Origin: GCA-2724215 sp015660315
GTDB lineage: Bacteria; Latescibacterota; UBA2968; UBA8231
Length of the DNA: 64,000 bases
NCBI GenBank assembly: GCA_029941315.1
Contig: JAPYQE010000005.1
Coordinates: forward strand, 1 to 64,000
Direction: 5' to 3'
How positions within the stretch are numbered: the stretch's first letter is position 1; every line of letters starts with the position of its first letter. This document shows positions 16,724-25,493 of the stretch, piece by piece. The notes beneath the pieces were generated by a model. It was not told the origin of the DNA, searched no databases, and was given only the letters and a program-made list of their open reading frames with translations. The position numbers were made by a program, and so were the translations under genes.

Positions 16724-18019
16724 ATGCAGTTTCGCAGAACATGGGGCTGCCTCGCCCTACTGGCCCTAATCTGCTCGTTTACGCCGAATACCGCCCTGGC
16801 CCAAGACGGGCTCGACTCGGGCGATACGGCCTGGATACTGATCTCCACGGGCTTAGTCCTCTTTATGATGATCCCGGGTCTGGCCATGTTCTACGCCGGC
16901 TTGGTTCGTACCCGCAATGTGCTGTCCATTTTCATGCATTGTTTTGGTCTAACGGCGCTGATTACCGTTATCTGGACTCTCTGCGGTTATAGTCTGGCCT
17001 TTACGGCCAACAATCCCTTTATCGGCGACCTTTCCAAGTCCTTCCTCTCCGGCATCACCAGTGAAACACTTAAGGGGTCCATCCCCGAATTGCTGTTCTT
17101 TGTCTTCCAAATGACCTTCGCCATCATTACGCCGGGACTCTTTGTCGGCGCCTTCGCCGAACGCATGAAATTCTCGGCCATCATGTGGTTCAGCGGCTTG
17201 TGGTGTCTGCTGGTCTACTTGCCGATCACCCATATGGTCTGGAGCGAGGGCGGCTACTTCAGCGCGATGGGCGTCTTCGACTTTGCCGGCGGCATCGTCG
17301 TGCACATCACCGCTGGCACAGCCGCCCTGGTCGCCGCGATCCTCGTCGGCAAACGCCAAGGTTATCCCGAACGACCGATGCCCCCGCACAATATGACCAT
17401 GAACCTCATCGGCACTGCCATGCTGTGGGTCGGTTGGTTCGGCTTTAACGGCGGCAGTGCCCTGGCCGCCAATGGCCAAGCGGCCATGGCTGTGGTCGTC
17501 ACCCAGATCTCGCCCAGCGTCNNNNNNNNNNNNNNNNNNNNNNNNNNNNNNNNNNNNNNNNNNNNNNNNNNNNNNNNNNNNNNNNNNNNNNNNNNNNNNN
17601 NNNNNNNNNNNNNNNNNNNNNCCCCGGCCTCGGGCTGGGTCGGTCCGATGGGCGCCATGGCCATCGGCTTTGTCTCCAGTGTCGTCGCTTATTGGGCGGC
17701 CACCTGGCTCAAGCAGGCCATCGGTTATGACGACGCACTCGACGTGGTCGGGGTACACGATTTCGGCGGGCTGGTCGGCACCCTGATGGTGGCCTTCTTC
17801 GCCTCGTCCACGCTGGGCGGTACCGAAGTAGGCCTCGACATGGGTGCACAGTTCGGCACTCAGGCCTTGGCCGCCGCCGTCACCGCGATCTATACCGCGA
17901 TCGTCTCCTTTATCCTGCTCAAAATCATCGACGTCGTCGTCGGCCTACGCGTCAGCGAAGAGGTCGAAATAGGCGGTCTGGACTTGGGCGAGCACGGCGA
18001 AGTCGGTTACGACCTGTAG
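16724..18019 (+). CDS. amtB: ammonium transporter (Amt family), interrupted by an assembly gap
   Basis: A channel for ammonium/ammonia across the inner membrane. A signal peptide (ends near NTALAQDG) precedes about eleven membrane segments. Family motifs include DTAWILISTGLVLFMMIPGL, FYAGLVRTRNVLS, FDFAGGIVVHITAG, MLWVGWFGFNGGSALAA and DDALDVVGVHDFGGLVGTLM. 100 N at 17522-17621 hide the stretch between TQISPSV and PASGWVGP, where relatives carry about 33 residues, so the gap size is close to the truth and the frame is preserved. No glnK is adjacent. The C-terminal tail (RVSEEVEIGGLDLGEHGE) is the usual PII-contact region. Confidence 0.93.
   Translation: MQFRRTWGCLALLALICSFTPNTALAQDGLDSGDTAWILISTGLVLFMMIPGLAMFYAGLVRTRNVLSIFMHCFGLTALITVIWTLCGYSLAFTANNPFIGDLSKSFLSGITSETLKGSIPELLFFVFQMTFAIITPGLFVGAFAERMKFSAIMWFSGLWCLLVYLPITHMVWSEGGYFSAMGVFDFAGGIVVHITAGTAALVAAILVGKRQGYPERPMPPHNMTMNLIGTAMLWVGWFGFNGGSALAANGQAAMAVVVTQISPSVXXXXXXXXXXXXXXXXXXXXXXXXXXXXXXXXXXPASGWVGPMGAMAIGFVSSVVAYWAATWLKQAIGYDDALDVVGVHDFGGLVGTLMVAFFASSTLGGTEVGLDMGAQFGTQALAAAVTAIYTAIVSFILLKIIDVVVGLRVSEEVEIGGLDLGEHGEVGYDL
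17522..17621. other. assembly gap (100 N)
   Basis: An unsequenced run of exactly 100 N inside the ammonium transporter. The size equals a common scaffolding default, yet it also fits the family's expected missing length within about one codon. Confidence 0.99.
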
Positions 18020-18133
18020 ATTCGCCTGCCACTGCAACGCATTCACTCCCCGGTCCTTTGTTCGGGTGCGGGAAGTAATGTCTACGGACTTTGTTTTGTT
18101 CATATATAACGAGATGTTTTAGCTGGAGTCCCC

Positions 18134-18301
18134 ATGGAACGCACCGCACTAGCCCAAGCCATCTATCGCGCCTCGCACCGAACCGGCGAATTGCGCTGGC
18201 CGTCGGACGCGATAGCCAGCGAGTATTTCGTTAAAGACGGTTATCTCGTCTTTGACGAAATGCTGTCGCGCGAGTTCGTCGGCGCGGAGGCCACCCGCTG
18301 A
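18134..18301 (+). pseudogene. N-terminal fragment of orotate phosphoribosyltransferase
   Basis: A 55-codon ORF starts at ATG 18134 (TGGAG just upstream). It begins MERTALAQAIYRASHRTGEL and continues to ASEYF, matching the start of PyrE proteins (LAxxIYxxSHxTGEFxLRSGxxSxEYFDKY). After EYFVKDGY the similarity fades, and the PRPP-binding domain is missing. The TGA shares bases with the ATG of the next gene (TGATG), so the fragment may still be translated and could couple translation of the epimerase downstream. Probably a dead remnant. Confidence 0.55.
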
Positions 18302-19302
18302 TGCGCGCCTTAGTAACCGGCGGTACCGGCTTTGTCGGCGGCGCGCTGGTACGCGCGCTCATCAACCGTGGCGAGCAAGTCCGCGTAATGGCGCGGGCCA
18401 CTAGTAAAACAGAAACGCTTGAATCTTGGGGTGTGGAAATCGTGCGCGGCGATATACTGGACCGCGCAAGTATCGAGGCCGCCCTCGTAGACTGCGACAC
18501 ACTCTTCCACGCCGCCGCACTCTACGACCTCTGGGGTCTCGACGAGGCGGAGCTTTTGCGCACCGAAACCGAGGGCACGCGCAACGCGATGGAAGCGGCG
18601 TTAACAGTGGGTGTCGAGAAGGTCATCTATACCAGCACCGCCGTCGCCGTCGGTGAAGCCAAGGGTCAGGTCGGCGGCGAAGACACCACACACCGCGGTT
18701 ATTTTCTGTCTATCTACGAAAAGGCCAAACACGCCGCCGAGCAGGTCGCCTTCAGCTACCTGGACAAGGGGCTACCGCTGATCTCGGTCAATCCCGCCGC
18801 CATCTACGGACCCGGCGACCGCAAACCCACCGGGCGTTTTATAGTCAGCCTGCTCAACGGTTGGGTCCCGGCGCTCTTCACCGGCGCGATAAGCCTGGTC
18901 TATATCGACGACGCGGTGCAAGGCCATATACTCGCCGCCGATAAAGGCCGCGTCGGCGAACGCTATATTCTCTCTGGCACCATCGATACGCTAACCGAAC
19001 TTGGCGGCTTGGCCTGCCGCCTCGCCGGCCGCTGGCCACCACTGACCATCCCGGGGCCGCTCGCCGCCCCTTTCGCCGCCGGCGGTGAAGCGCTGTCTCT
19101 AATAACCCGTCGACCGCCGGTACTCTCTTGGGAAACCTACCGCCTCGCCGCGCACGGCTTCCGCGCCGACGGATCAAAGGCCGTCGAAGAATTGGGCTTG
19201 CAGTATATTGACTTGGAAGAGGGATTGGCGCGCACTATCAACTGGTGCTGGCAACAGGGCCTGCTCAGACGCCGACCCGCCTGTTGCAAGGTGACCTCGT
19301 GA
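18301..19302 (+). CDS. NAD-dependent epimerase/dehydratase (extended SDR, HpnA/dihydroflavonol-reductase type)
   Basis: 333 residues. The nucleotide-binding motif is LVTGGTGFVGGAL, with DCDTLFHAAALYDLW after it. The catalytic Ser/Tyr/Lys are in VIYTSTAVAVG and YEKAK, and the substrate loop is VNPAAIYGPGDRKPT. This is the HpnA-like or dihydroflavonol-4-reductase-like branch of extended SDRs, which reduce ketones or epimerise sugar nucleotides. The ATG overlaps the TGA of the pyrE fragment. The 3' end overlaps the start of the next gene by 4 nt (GTGA), indicating an operon. Confidence 0.88.
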   Translation: MRALVTGGTGFVGGALVRALINRGEQVRVMARATSKTETLESWGVEIVRGDILDRASIEAALVDCDTLFHAAALYDLWGLDEAELLRTETEGTRNAMEAALTVGVEKVIYTSTAVAVGEAKGQVGGEDTTHRGYFLSIYEKAKHAAEQVAFSYLDKGLPLISVNPAAIYGPGDRKPTGRFIVSLLNGWVPALFTGAISLVYIDDAVQGHILAADKGRVGERYILSGTIDTLTELGGLACRLAGRWPPLTIPGPLAAPFAAGGEALSLITRRPPVLSWETYRLAAHGFRADGSKAVEELGLQYIDLEEGLARTINWCWQQGLLRRRPACCKVTS

Positions 19303-19787
19303 CGCGGGCGGGTTTATCCGCGTTATGCGCCCTGCTGGTGATGCAGAGCGCGGCCTGGAGCCTGGAGCCGGCCTTTTACTATCCCGCCCCGCATTACCAG
19401 ATCCCGCTGGAAAAAGAGTTCAAACGCCTACTCTCGGGCAAGAGCCGCAAAGAGCCGGTGCTCGCCGCGCTATTGGCCCTCGTCCCGCCCCTCTACGCCA
19501 TCCAAGGTCTCGGGCAAGTCTACAATGGCGAGATCGGCAAGGGGATGTTCTTTTTGGGCATCGGGCAACTGAGCTTCTCCACCTGGCAATCCGCCGTCGA
19601 CCCGACCACCGAAAAAGTGGGCCGCGCCGTCTTTATTGGCTCGTGGGTCTACAGCGTCATCGACGCCTATCGCTCGGCCAAACGCATCAACCGCAAGCGC
19701 GGCCATCACGAGTTACGGCCCACGTTCACACTGCGTCCACCGCATCCGCTTCAAGCCCGCGCATATGCCGGACATAGCTCCCCCTAA
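19299..19787 (+). CDS. small exported/membrane protein with TM2/DUF5683-like motif
   Basis: 162 residues from GTG 19299, which overlaps the preceding stop; AAGGTG lies about 6 nt upstream. Residues 1-25 look like a signal peptide (LSALCALLVMQSAAWS). The core has a helix ending in PPLYAIQGLGQVYNGEIGKG and a second helix MFFLGIGQLSFSTW, the arrangement of the TM2/DUF5683 group (GLGQ-YNG-KG), then a third hydrophobic stretch VGRAVFIGSWVYSVIDAYRS. The role of these proteins is not established. The last 62 nt overlap the convergent symporter gene. Confidence 0.65.
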   Translation: MTRAGLSALCALLVMQSAAWSLEPAFYYPAPHYQIPLEKEFKRLLSGKSRKEPVLAALLALVPPLYAIQGLGQVYNGEIGKGMFFLGIGQLSFSTWQSAVDPTTEKVGRAVFIGSWVYSVIDAYRSAKRINRKRGHHELRPTFTLRPPHPLQARAYAGHSSP

Positions 19788-21510
19788 AAAGCAATCCCAA
19801 CACCAATGCCACACCCCCACCGATCAACGCCACTTCCCAGCGCCCGACATACAAACCCGAAAAACCGATAATGCCGCCACCGACCGCCACCGCACCGAGC
19901 AACGCGATGCCCAACCCGCGCACGATCGGCGCACCACCCCCTGTCTCGATCCCGGCCTTTTCCGCAATCGGTCCCCACCAGCCCATCGGCTGCGCATCTT
20001 TGTAAAAAGCCAGCAGCTTCTCCTCCTCCTCCGGCTCAGTACCCAGCGCCACCGCGATCCACAACAGACACGTCACCGCGATCGAACTCAGCACCACCAC
20101 ATAGGCTGTGTCCTGGCCCGCGTCGATCCAACGCGCGAAGACCACGTATTTGCACAACAAAAAAATCACCGGCCCGCCAAACGAAGCCGCCAAACGCGCC
20201 TTGCCGTTAAAACGCCACCACCACCACTGGCCCCAGTTCGCCGTCAGCTCGGCTGAAGAGAGCCCCAACATAAAGACCGCGATATCGATAACATTCTCGG
20301 CACTCAACGCCACGGCCAGCGAAAGCCCCATAATCGCCACCATCACCACCCGCCCGATGCCCATATAATGACTCATACCGGCATCGGGTTTGAGAAAGCG
20401 CCGATACACGTCGTTGATAAAGACCTGCGCGCCGAAGTTCATATTCGAATCGACCGTCGACATGATCGACGCGAACATCGCCACCAACGACAACCCGAGA
20501 AGCCCCGAGGGCAAATAATGGCCCAATAACAATCCGTACGCCAGTTCCTTATCCATGCTGCCGTCGTGCAAACCCGGCCATTTGACCATCGCGCCCAAGG
20601 CCGGCAAAGTCAGCACCGCCAACATCAGAAAGAGCACGATCTCGGTCCAGACATACATCCGGGTCGCCTCGCGGCTATCCCGACAGGACAATACTCGCTG
20701 CCCCTCCATTGCCCCGGACATCGGCGCCACATCGCCGCCATAACCAACTGCCGTGCCCACCGTCCAGGCGATTATGCCCACCATCCCCAGCATCTCGTGG
20801 CTGACCGGCGGATGCCAACTGACCACTCCGGTGCCGAACTGCTCGACCAGCGCCTGATAAAGCCCCGTCGGCCCGCCAAAATCCGCCCACACCAAACCCA
20901 TCAGCACCAGTGACGAGACAATCATAATCGCGGTCTGTATCAAATCCGACATCACCACGCCCATATAACCCGACAGCACCACGTAAATCAGAATAATCGG
21001 GATCACGACGATAAAGGTCTCAAAGCGCGACCAGCCCAACAACGCTTCGGAAACCTTTGTTAGACCCAACAGCCCCGCGCCAGTCCAGGCCACTACCGCG
21101 ATAAAGGCGCTACGCATTGAGACCCAAGCCCGCATCGCCGCCGCCGGATGCCCGCCGAAACGCAGCTCGTAAAATTCAGGTGAGGTGAATATTTTCAATC
21201 GCCGCCAACACACCGCAAAGAGCAAACCGCCGATCATCAACGCAAGACCAAAACGGCTCAAATACCACCAGCAGATAAAGGTCCCGGTAATCACCGTCAT
21301 GCCGCAATAGGCCGGCGCAACATCGGCGTTCATGCAGGTGACCGCGTAGCTGGTACCGTTCATCCAGCCCTTCATCTTGCGCCCGCCGAGAAAATAATTC
21401 TCCATGCTCTCAGACGCGAAACCGCGATAATAGAGCCCCATGCCCAACAGGAAGAGCATATAGAGCGCCATCAGTGTATAATCCAAATTCGACAAGCCGA
21501 CGATGTCCAA
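19726..21510 (-). CDS. sodium:solute symporter (SSS family)
   Basis: A 594-residue inner-membrane transporter with about 13-14 hydrophobic segments. It couples uptake of a small solute such as a sugar, amino acid or vitamin to sodium entry. The first helix is followed by ENYFLGGRKMKGWMNGTSY, the characteristic SSS N-terminal motif, and further by GAGLLGLTKVSEALLG and GYGGDVAPMSGAMEGQRVLS. TTG 21510 is taken as start because AGGAG stands 5 nt upstream and the protein then starts in the usual place. Sodium coupling fits the sodium-pump decarboxylase elsewhere in the window. Substrate unknown. Confidence 0.88.
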   Translation of the reverse strand: MDIVGLSNLDYTLMALYMLFLLGMGLYYRGFASESMENYFLGGRKMKGWMNGTSYAVTCMNADVAPAYCGMTVITGTFICWWYLSRFGLALMIGGLLFAVCWRRLKIFTSPEFYELRFGGHPAAAMRAWVSMRSAFIAVVAWTGAGLLGLTKVSEALLGWSRFETFIVVIPIILIYVVLSGYMGVVMSDLIQTAIMIVSSLVLMGLVWADFGGPTGLYQALVEQFGTGVVSWHPPVSHEMLGMVGIIAWTVGTAVGYGGDVAPMSGAMEGQRVLSCRDSREATRMYVWTEIVLFLMLAVLTLPALGAMVKWPGLHDGSMDKELAYGLLLGHYLPSGLLGLSLVAMFASIMSTVDSNMNFGAQVFINDVYRRFLKPDAGMSHYMGIGRVVMVAIMGLSLAVALSAENVIDIAVFMLGLSSAELTANWGQWWWWRFNGKARLAASFGGPVIFLLCKYVVFARWIDAGQDTAYVVVLSSIAVTCLLWIAVALGTEPEEEEKLLAFYKDAQPMGWWGPIAEKAGIETGGGAPIVRGLGIALLGAVAVGGGIIGFSGLYVGRWEVALIGGGVALVLGLLFRGSYVRHMRGLEADAVDAV

Positions 21511-21986
21511 GCGGACTCCTTTATTGGAGAAAAGGCTGGCGATTGTACCGCCCTTATTTGCACAATTAAGGGCGGACCGTCAAGCGAGGGTCGAAAGAAC
21601 GTCCATATTTTTGTTGCTCTATATTTGGCATTGATTGTTCATGCTGCGACCCCACCTAAATTACTGCGATGGTTTACACTATCTATCAAAGAGCTTGAAC
21701 CAACGCTCCACCTATTTTACCTTACACCTACGTATATCATGGGGTAGATTATACCAATAAGCTCATTCTACCGAGGTCTGGTTGAGCGGGATTCCCTGAG
21801 CGGATTATAATTGCCAGATTTCGCTTTCTGTGAAATCTGAAGAGCTACATCTCGGAGCCCGACAGCAGTCGGGCGAGCTTCGGCAGGGCGCGTATCGTGC
21901 AGCGATCCGTGCATGAGCAGAGGTAAAACTCCTAAACCAGACCATCCGCAACACTATCACCTTCAAAAAGGCCAATCAACCACACC
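21511..21986. other. intergenic region with two hairpins
   Basis: 476 nt between divergent genes, AT-richer than the flanks up to about 21810. Two inverted repeats stand near the right side: CAGATTTC/GAAATCTG (21815-21822/21832-21839) and GCCCGAC/GTCGGGC (21857-21863/21868-21874, loop AGCA). They could belong to the 5' leader of the PhyH-HEAT gene. No ORF with family resemblance and no recognisable riboswitch core is seen. Confidence 0.4.
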
Positions 21987-23315
21987 ATGACCACACCCAT
22001 CCTGCTCACCGACGCACAAGTCCAATCTTATCTCATCAACGGCTACCTCACCTTACAAACCGCGCACGACTCCGCCTTCCACCAACAACTCCACCAACAG
22101 ATCGAAAGCCTCTACGCTACCACTGGCAACCCCAGCAACGACATCCTACCCAAGGTCCCTGAACTCTACCAAATCCTACAAGACCCCGCAGTCCACGGCG
22201 CCCTGCACAGCCTGCTCGGCCCCGACTATATCGTACACCCGCACCGCCACTGCCACCAAAATTTAAGTGGCTCCGCAGGCCAAGGCATGCATCAGGACAG
22301 CTATGAGAACGACCAAAACGTCCGCCACCACCGCACGCGCTGGGCCATGGCCTTCTACTACCCGCACGAAGTCACGCTCGACAATGGACCCTCCGCGATC
22401 CTGCCCGCTACCCAGTACTACACTTCGGCAGAACAAGCCCACCAGCGCGAGGAAATCGCCCTCTGCGGCAAAGCCGGCACTGTCACCATCGTGCACTACG
22501 ACCTCTGGCACCGCGCCATGCCGAACCCGAGCGACCGCGACCGTTTTATGGTCAAGTTCCTCTTTACCCGGATGAGCGAGCCGCAAAGCCCGACGTGGGA
22601 CCACCGCGACGACACTTGGACCGCGGAGGGCGACGACCCGCCGGCCTTGCTCTGTCGCCGCGCCTGGGATTGGATGCGCGGTGCAGAGACAACAACTCAG
22701 CCATCAGATACGCCAATGGCTGAGTTAGCCCAAACCTTGCAAACTGCAGCCGAAGCCGAACGCCTGCACGCCGTCTATGCGCTGGCCGCCCGTGGCGAAG
22801 AAGCCATACCCGTTTTACTCGAAGCCCTGCGCCGCGAAGCAACCGAACGCCTCGCAAGCAATCTCGCCGCATTGCATACCAACCCCAGCCAACTTGAGGC
22901 CGTCTTCGCCCTCGCCGCTGTCGGCCGCCCCTGTGTGCCGCACATAGTGGATCTGCTCGCCGACGAAGACTGGTCACTGCGAGCCGCCGCCGCCGACGTA
23001 CTCGCCGACCTTGGCGCGATCGCCAGCGACACCGTGCCACAACTGACCCGCGCCCTCCAAGACGAATCCGAATGGGTCCGCCGCAACGCCATCGAGGCGC
23101 TCGGCAATATCGGACCGGCCGCCGCCGAAGCCGTACCTGCACTGACGCAACGGCTGCAAGACGACGAAAGCTGGGTCCGCCACAATGCGGCGATGGCCTT
23201 GGCTAAGATCGGGCCGGCCGCCGCTGAGGCCGTGCCGGCCTTAAAGAAAAATATCGAAGATGATAATTATGTCGGCGCCAACGCCGCCATGGCGCTCGAA
23301 CGCATCAACGCCTGA
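21987..23315 (+). CDS. PhyH-type 2OG-Fe(II) oxygenase fused to HEAT-like repeats
   Basis: 442 residues in two parts. Residues 1-210 are a phytanoyl-CoA dioxygenase-like domain: iron ligands in MHQDSYEN (HxD) and the distal His in VHYDLWHRAMPNPSDRDRFM, with Arg for 2-oxoglutarate nearby. A short linker (about 215-250) leads to about 190 residues of HEAT/PBS-lyase-type repeats, e.g. VPQLTRALQDESEWVRRNAI and VPALTQRLQDDESWVRHNAA, each ending ALxxIGPAAAEAVP. The oxygenase would hydroxylate a small molecule or a macromolecule, and the repeats may bind a partner. It shares its first domain architecture with the PhyH protein at 39.6 kb, which lacks the repeats. Confidence 0.85.
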   Translation: MTTPILLTDAQVQSYLINGYLTLQTAHDSAFHQQLHQQIESLYATTGNPSNDILPKVPELYQILQDPAVHGALHSLLGPDYIVHPHRHCHQNLSGSAGQGMHQDSYENDQNVRHHRTRWAMAFYYPHEVTLDNGPSAILPATQYYTSAEQAHQREEIALCGKAGTVTIVHYDLWHRAMPNPSDRDRFMVKFLFTRMSEPQSPTWDHRDDTWTAEGDDPPALLCRRAWDWMRGAETTTQPSDTPMAELAQTLQTAAEAERLHAVYALAARGEEAIPVLLEALRREATERLASNLAALHTNPSQLEAVFALAAVGRPCVPHIVDLLADEDWSLRAAAADVLADLGAIASDTVPQLTRALQDESEWVRRNAIEALGNIGPAAAEAVPALTQRLQDDESWVRHNAAMALAKIGPAAAEAVPALKKNIEDDNYVGANAAMALERINA

Positions 23316-23602
23316 TGAGTAAACCCCGCTCGACCCTGATCGCAAGATTGGGCGTTTCTTGTAGATCGAACAATGAGCAAGGGGACGGGCTGGGCAACAC
23401 CCTGCAAAAAATTACGGTACGGACCTCAAGCAGCTACAGTGGGACAAGTTAGCTCACCCAGGTGATCTTCACTTGTCTGTACGGCGACGAGGCCGCCGAG
23501 CGCTTCGGCTATCGCGCCCTATAATCGCCCGCAGACGCAGGTTATGCTGAGCCTGGCAGAGGCCGCCGAACACAGGCCCGAGGTCTCTGACAACCCGCGC
23601 GT

Positions 23603-23932
23603 CTATTTGACCGGTAGCGACCCGGCGAAAGCCACGCCCCGTCGTGTCCAAGCAGCCAGATCTTCGTCAGCATCTATCCCCGCAGCCGAAACCATCACCA
23701 TACCCCGCATTGGCCGGCCGGTAAAATCCAGCTCGCGGCAATGCTTTTGCGCCAGCGCATCTTCATAGGCGTCGGGACCGACCCGCACCATCAACTCATC
23801 CTCGACGATGCCAAAGGCCATATTGCCGTTGAGCATAATCGCCACCCCGCCGAACATCTTCTTTTCGACCCACTCCGCGCCCGTATCCGACACCTCGCGA
23901 ACCCGCTGCAAAAGCCCTTCGTCATAAGCCAC
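23603..23932 (-). CDS. TfoX N-terminal domain protein
   Basis: 109 residues covering only the TfoX/Sxy N-terminal domain: VEKKMFGGVAIMLNGNMAFG, LMVRVGPDAYEDAL, then FTGRPMRGMVMVSAAG. In gammaproteobacteria TfoX/Sxy regulates competence together with CRP; stand-alone N-terminal-domain proteins are widespread and of unknown role. The gene stands alone; its upstream region (23933-24027) is AT-rich and shared with the divergent acyl-CoA dehydrogenase. Between the PhyH-HEAT gene and this one (23316-23602) I see no gene. Confidence 0.85.
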   Translation of the reverse strand: MAYDEGLLQRVREVSDTGAEWVEKKMFGGVAIMLNGNMAFGIVEDELMVRVGPDAYEDALAQKHCRELDFTGRPMRGMVMVSAAGIDADEDLAAWTRRGVAFAGSLPVK

Positions 23933-24027
23933 AGTTATACACTCCTTGGTGCTTGTTGGAATAAATACCTTTATTTATTATAACTTCGATCGGCTGTACA
24001 TGTGTTCAGGTATCAGAAAAGACTACA

Positions 24028-25155
24028 ATGACTCTCAGCCCCACCGATGCCCTCGATCTCGCCCGCGACCTCGCCACACAATTCGCCACTCGTGCCGACG
24101 AGGCCGACCGACTCGGCAAACTGCCCGCCGAAGATATCCACGCCCTGCGCTCATCCGGCTATCCCGCACTTAGCGTCCCGCGCGAATATGGCGGATCCGA
24201 CCTGCCATTGCGCACCTGCGTCGAAGCCCAACTCGAACTAGCCCAGGGCAGCGGCTCTACCGCTCTAGTCGCCGCGATGCAAATGCAGATTTTTGGCAAC
24301 GCTCGGCTGAATCGACCCTGGTCGGAGGATCTCTACGAACGGCTCTGCCGCATCGTCGTCGAAGAGGGCGCGCTCTTCAACTCGGTCGCCTCCGAACCCG
24401 AGATCGGTAGCCCCTCGCGCGGACAATTCTTCGCCACCACGGCCACCAAAAATGACGACGGCTACTGCATCAATGGCCGCAAGACCTGGTCTACCGGCGG
24501 CCGGCACCTGACACATCTACTGGTCGGCGCGACACTCGACGACAAACCGGTGAGCCTTTTGGTCGAAGCCGACCGCTCGGGCATCAAATGGGTCGAGACA
24601 TGGGGCGACGGACTCTCCATGCGCGCCGCCGACAACCACGATGTCTACTTTTGCGATACGCAGGTCCCGGCACAAAACCTGCTCGGGCAGCGCCCTTCCC
24701 CGCACAAAAAATCCCAACCCTGGGCGCCGATGATCTTCGCCTCAGTCTATCTCGGCATCGGCCTAGCCGCGCGCGACGCCGTCGTGCGCTACGCGCTCGA
24801 ACGCGTGCCCAAAGCCCTGGGCAAAGCCATCGCCACGCTGCCCAAGATCCAACGGCTGATCGGCGAAGTAGACATCGCGCTAATGACCGCCAAAGCACTG
24901 CTACTGGAAGTCGCCGAAGAAGAGCACGCCTCCTTGGCCCGGCTCGCCGCCGCCAAGCAACACGCCGTCGACGTCGCCAACGAGGTCACCGACAAGGCCA
25001 TCCGCATCGCTGGGGCCGCCGGCGTCTCGCGTGCCCTGCCTTTGGGGCGCTACTTGCGCGACGCGCGCGCCGGCCACATGCATCCGCCCAATGGCGACGC
25101 CGCGCTCGAAGCGGTGGGCAAAGGCGCGATCGCAGAAATCGAGCAAGAGGGGTAG
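24028..25155 (+). CDS. acyl-CoA dehydrogenase family flavoprotein
   Basis: 375 residues with the three-part fold: N-terminal helices (LPAEDIHALRSSGYPALSVP, then REYGGSDLPL), a middle beta-domain (FNSVASEPEIGSPSRGQFFA, ING RKTWSTGG) and a C-terminal helical bundle. The C-terminal part (AIRIAGAAGVSRALPLGRYL, then RDARAGHMHPPNGD) is closer to the DszC/SfnC-type FMN monooxygenases and related dehydrogenases than to classic fatty-acid enzymes, and the usual catalytic Glu is not obvious, so the reaction could be an oxygenation. Alone in its transcription unit, with a terminator-like hairpin just after the stop. Confidence 0.85.
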   Translation: MTLSPTDALDLARDLATQFATRADEADRLGKLPAEDIHALRSSGYPALSVPREYGGSDLPLRTCVEAQLELAQGSGSTALVAAMQMQIFGNARLNRPWSEDLYERLCRIVVEEGALFNSVASEPEIGSPSRGQFFATTATKNDDGYCINGRKTWSTGGRHLTHLLVGATLDDKPVSLLVEADRSGIKWVETWGDGLSMRAADNHDVYFCDTQVPAQNLLGQRPSPHKKSQPWAPMIFASVYLGIGLAARDAVVRYALERVPKALGKAIATLPKIQRLIGEVDIALMTAKALLLEVAEEEHASLARLAAAKQHAVDVANEVTDKAIRIAGAAGVSRALPLGRYLRDARAGHMHPPNGDAALEAVGKGAIAEIEQEG

Positions 25156-25160
25156 AGCCG

Positions 25161-25183
25161 AAAGTGCGAACGTCCGCACTTTT
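25161..25183 (+). terminator. terminator-like hairpin after the acyl-CoA dehydrogenase
   Basis: AAAGTGCG (25161-25168) and CGCACTTT (25175-25182) pair perfectly over a 6-nt loop, ending in TTTT. It lies 5 nt after the stop codon. The T-run is short. Confidence 0.5.
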
Positions 25184-25245
25184 AGCGCGAAACACCCCAG
25201 ACGAGCTGCCAATACCGATACTAAAGCCATCGACGATCAAAGCCA

Positions 25246-25430
25246 ATGCCTGAACCAGATACAAGCCGCGCGAAGGTAGTACTGGTCGACTACCAACCCA
25301 ACAACCTCGACTTATTGAACCGGATCCTGGAGCCGGAAGGCTGCAATATCTGGTCGCGCTCGATGGTCGACAGGCACTCGAGCTGACCCGCACTCGATCA
25401 CAGCGGCATGGTCATGGGTTTTGAACGCGA
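25246..25430 (+). pseudogene. N-terminal half of a response-regulator receiver domain, frameshifted
   Basis: ATG 25246 opens a 46-codon ORF: AKVVLVDYQPNNLDLLNRIL then EPEGCNIW, the beta1-alpha1-beta2 part of a receiver domain (VDDQPNNL in relatives). After W the sense continues in another frame as DGRQALELTRT (about 25362-25395) and then fails. The phosphorylated Asp and everything beyond are absent. A second receiver-domain relic, containing the other half, lies at 30.9-31.1 kb. Confidence 0.65.
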
Positions 25431-25493
25431 TGAGCGGTTGGTAGATACGCCCAGGGATCGCATCTACCTGGCCAACTACAACAATTGATAGCT

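Noticed and set aside
21780..21986. Riboswitch before the PhyH-HEAT gene
   Set aside because: Two hairpins are present but no conserved core of a known class could be recognised.
23316..23602. Gene between PhyH-HEAT and TfoX
   Set aside because: Short open stretches such as FTCLYGDEAAERFGYRAL lack a start and resemble nothing I can name.
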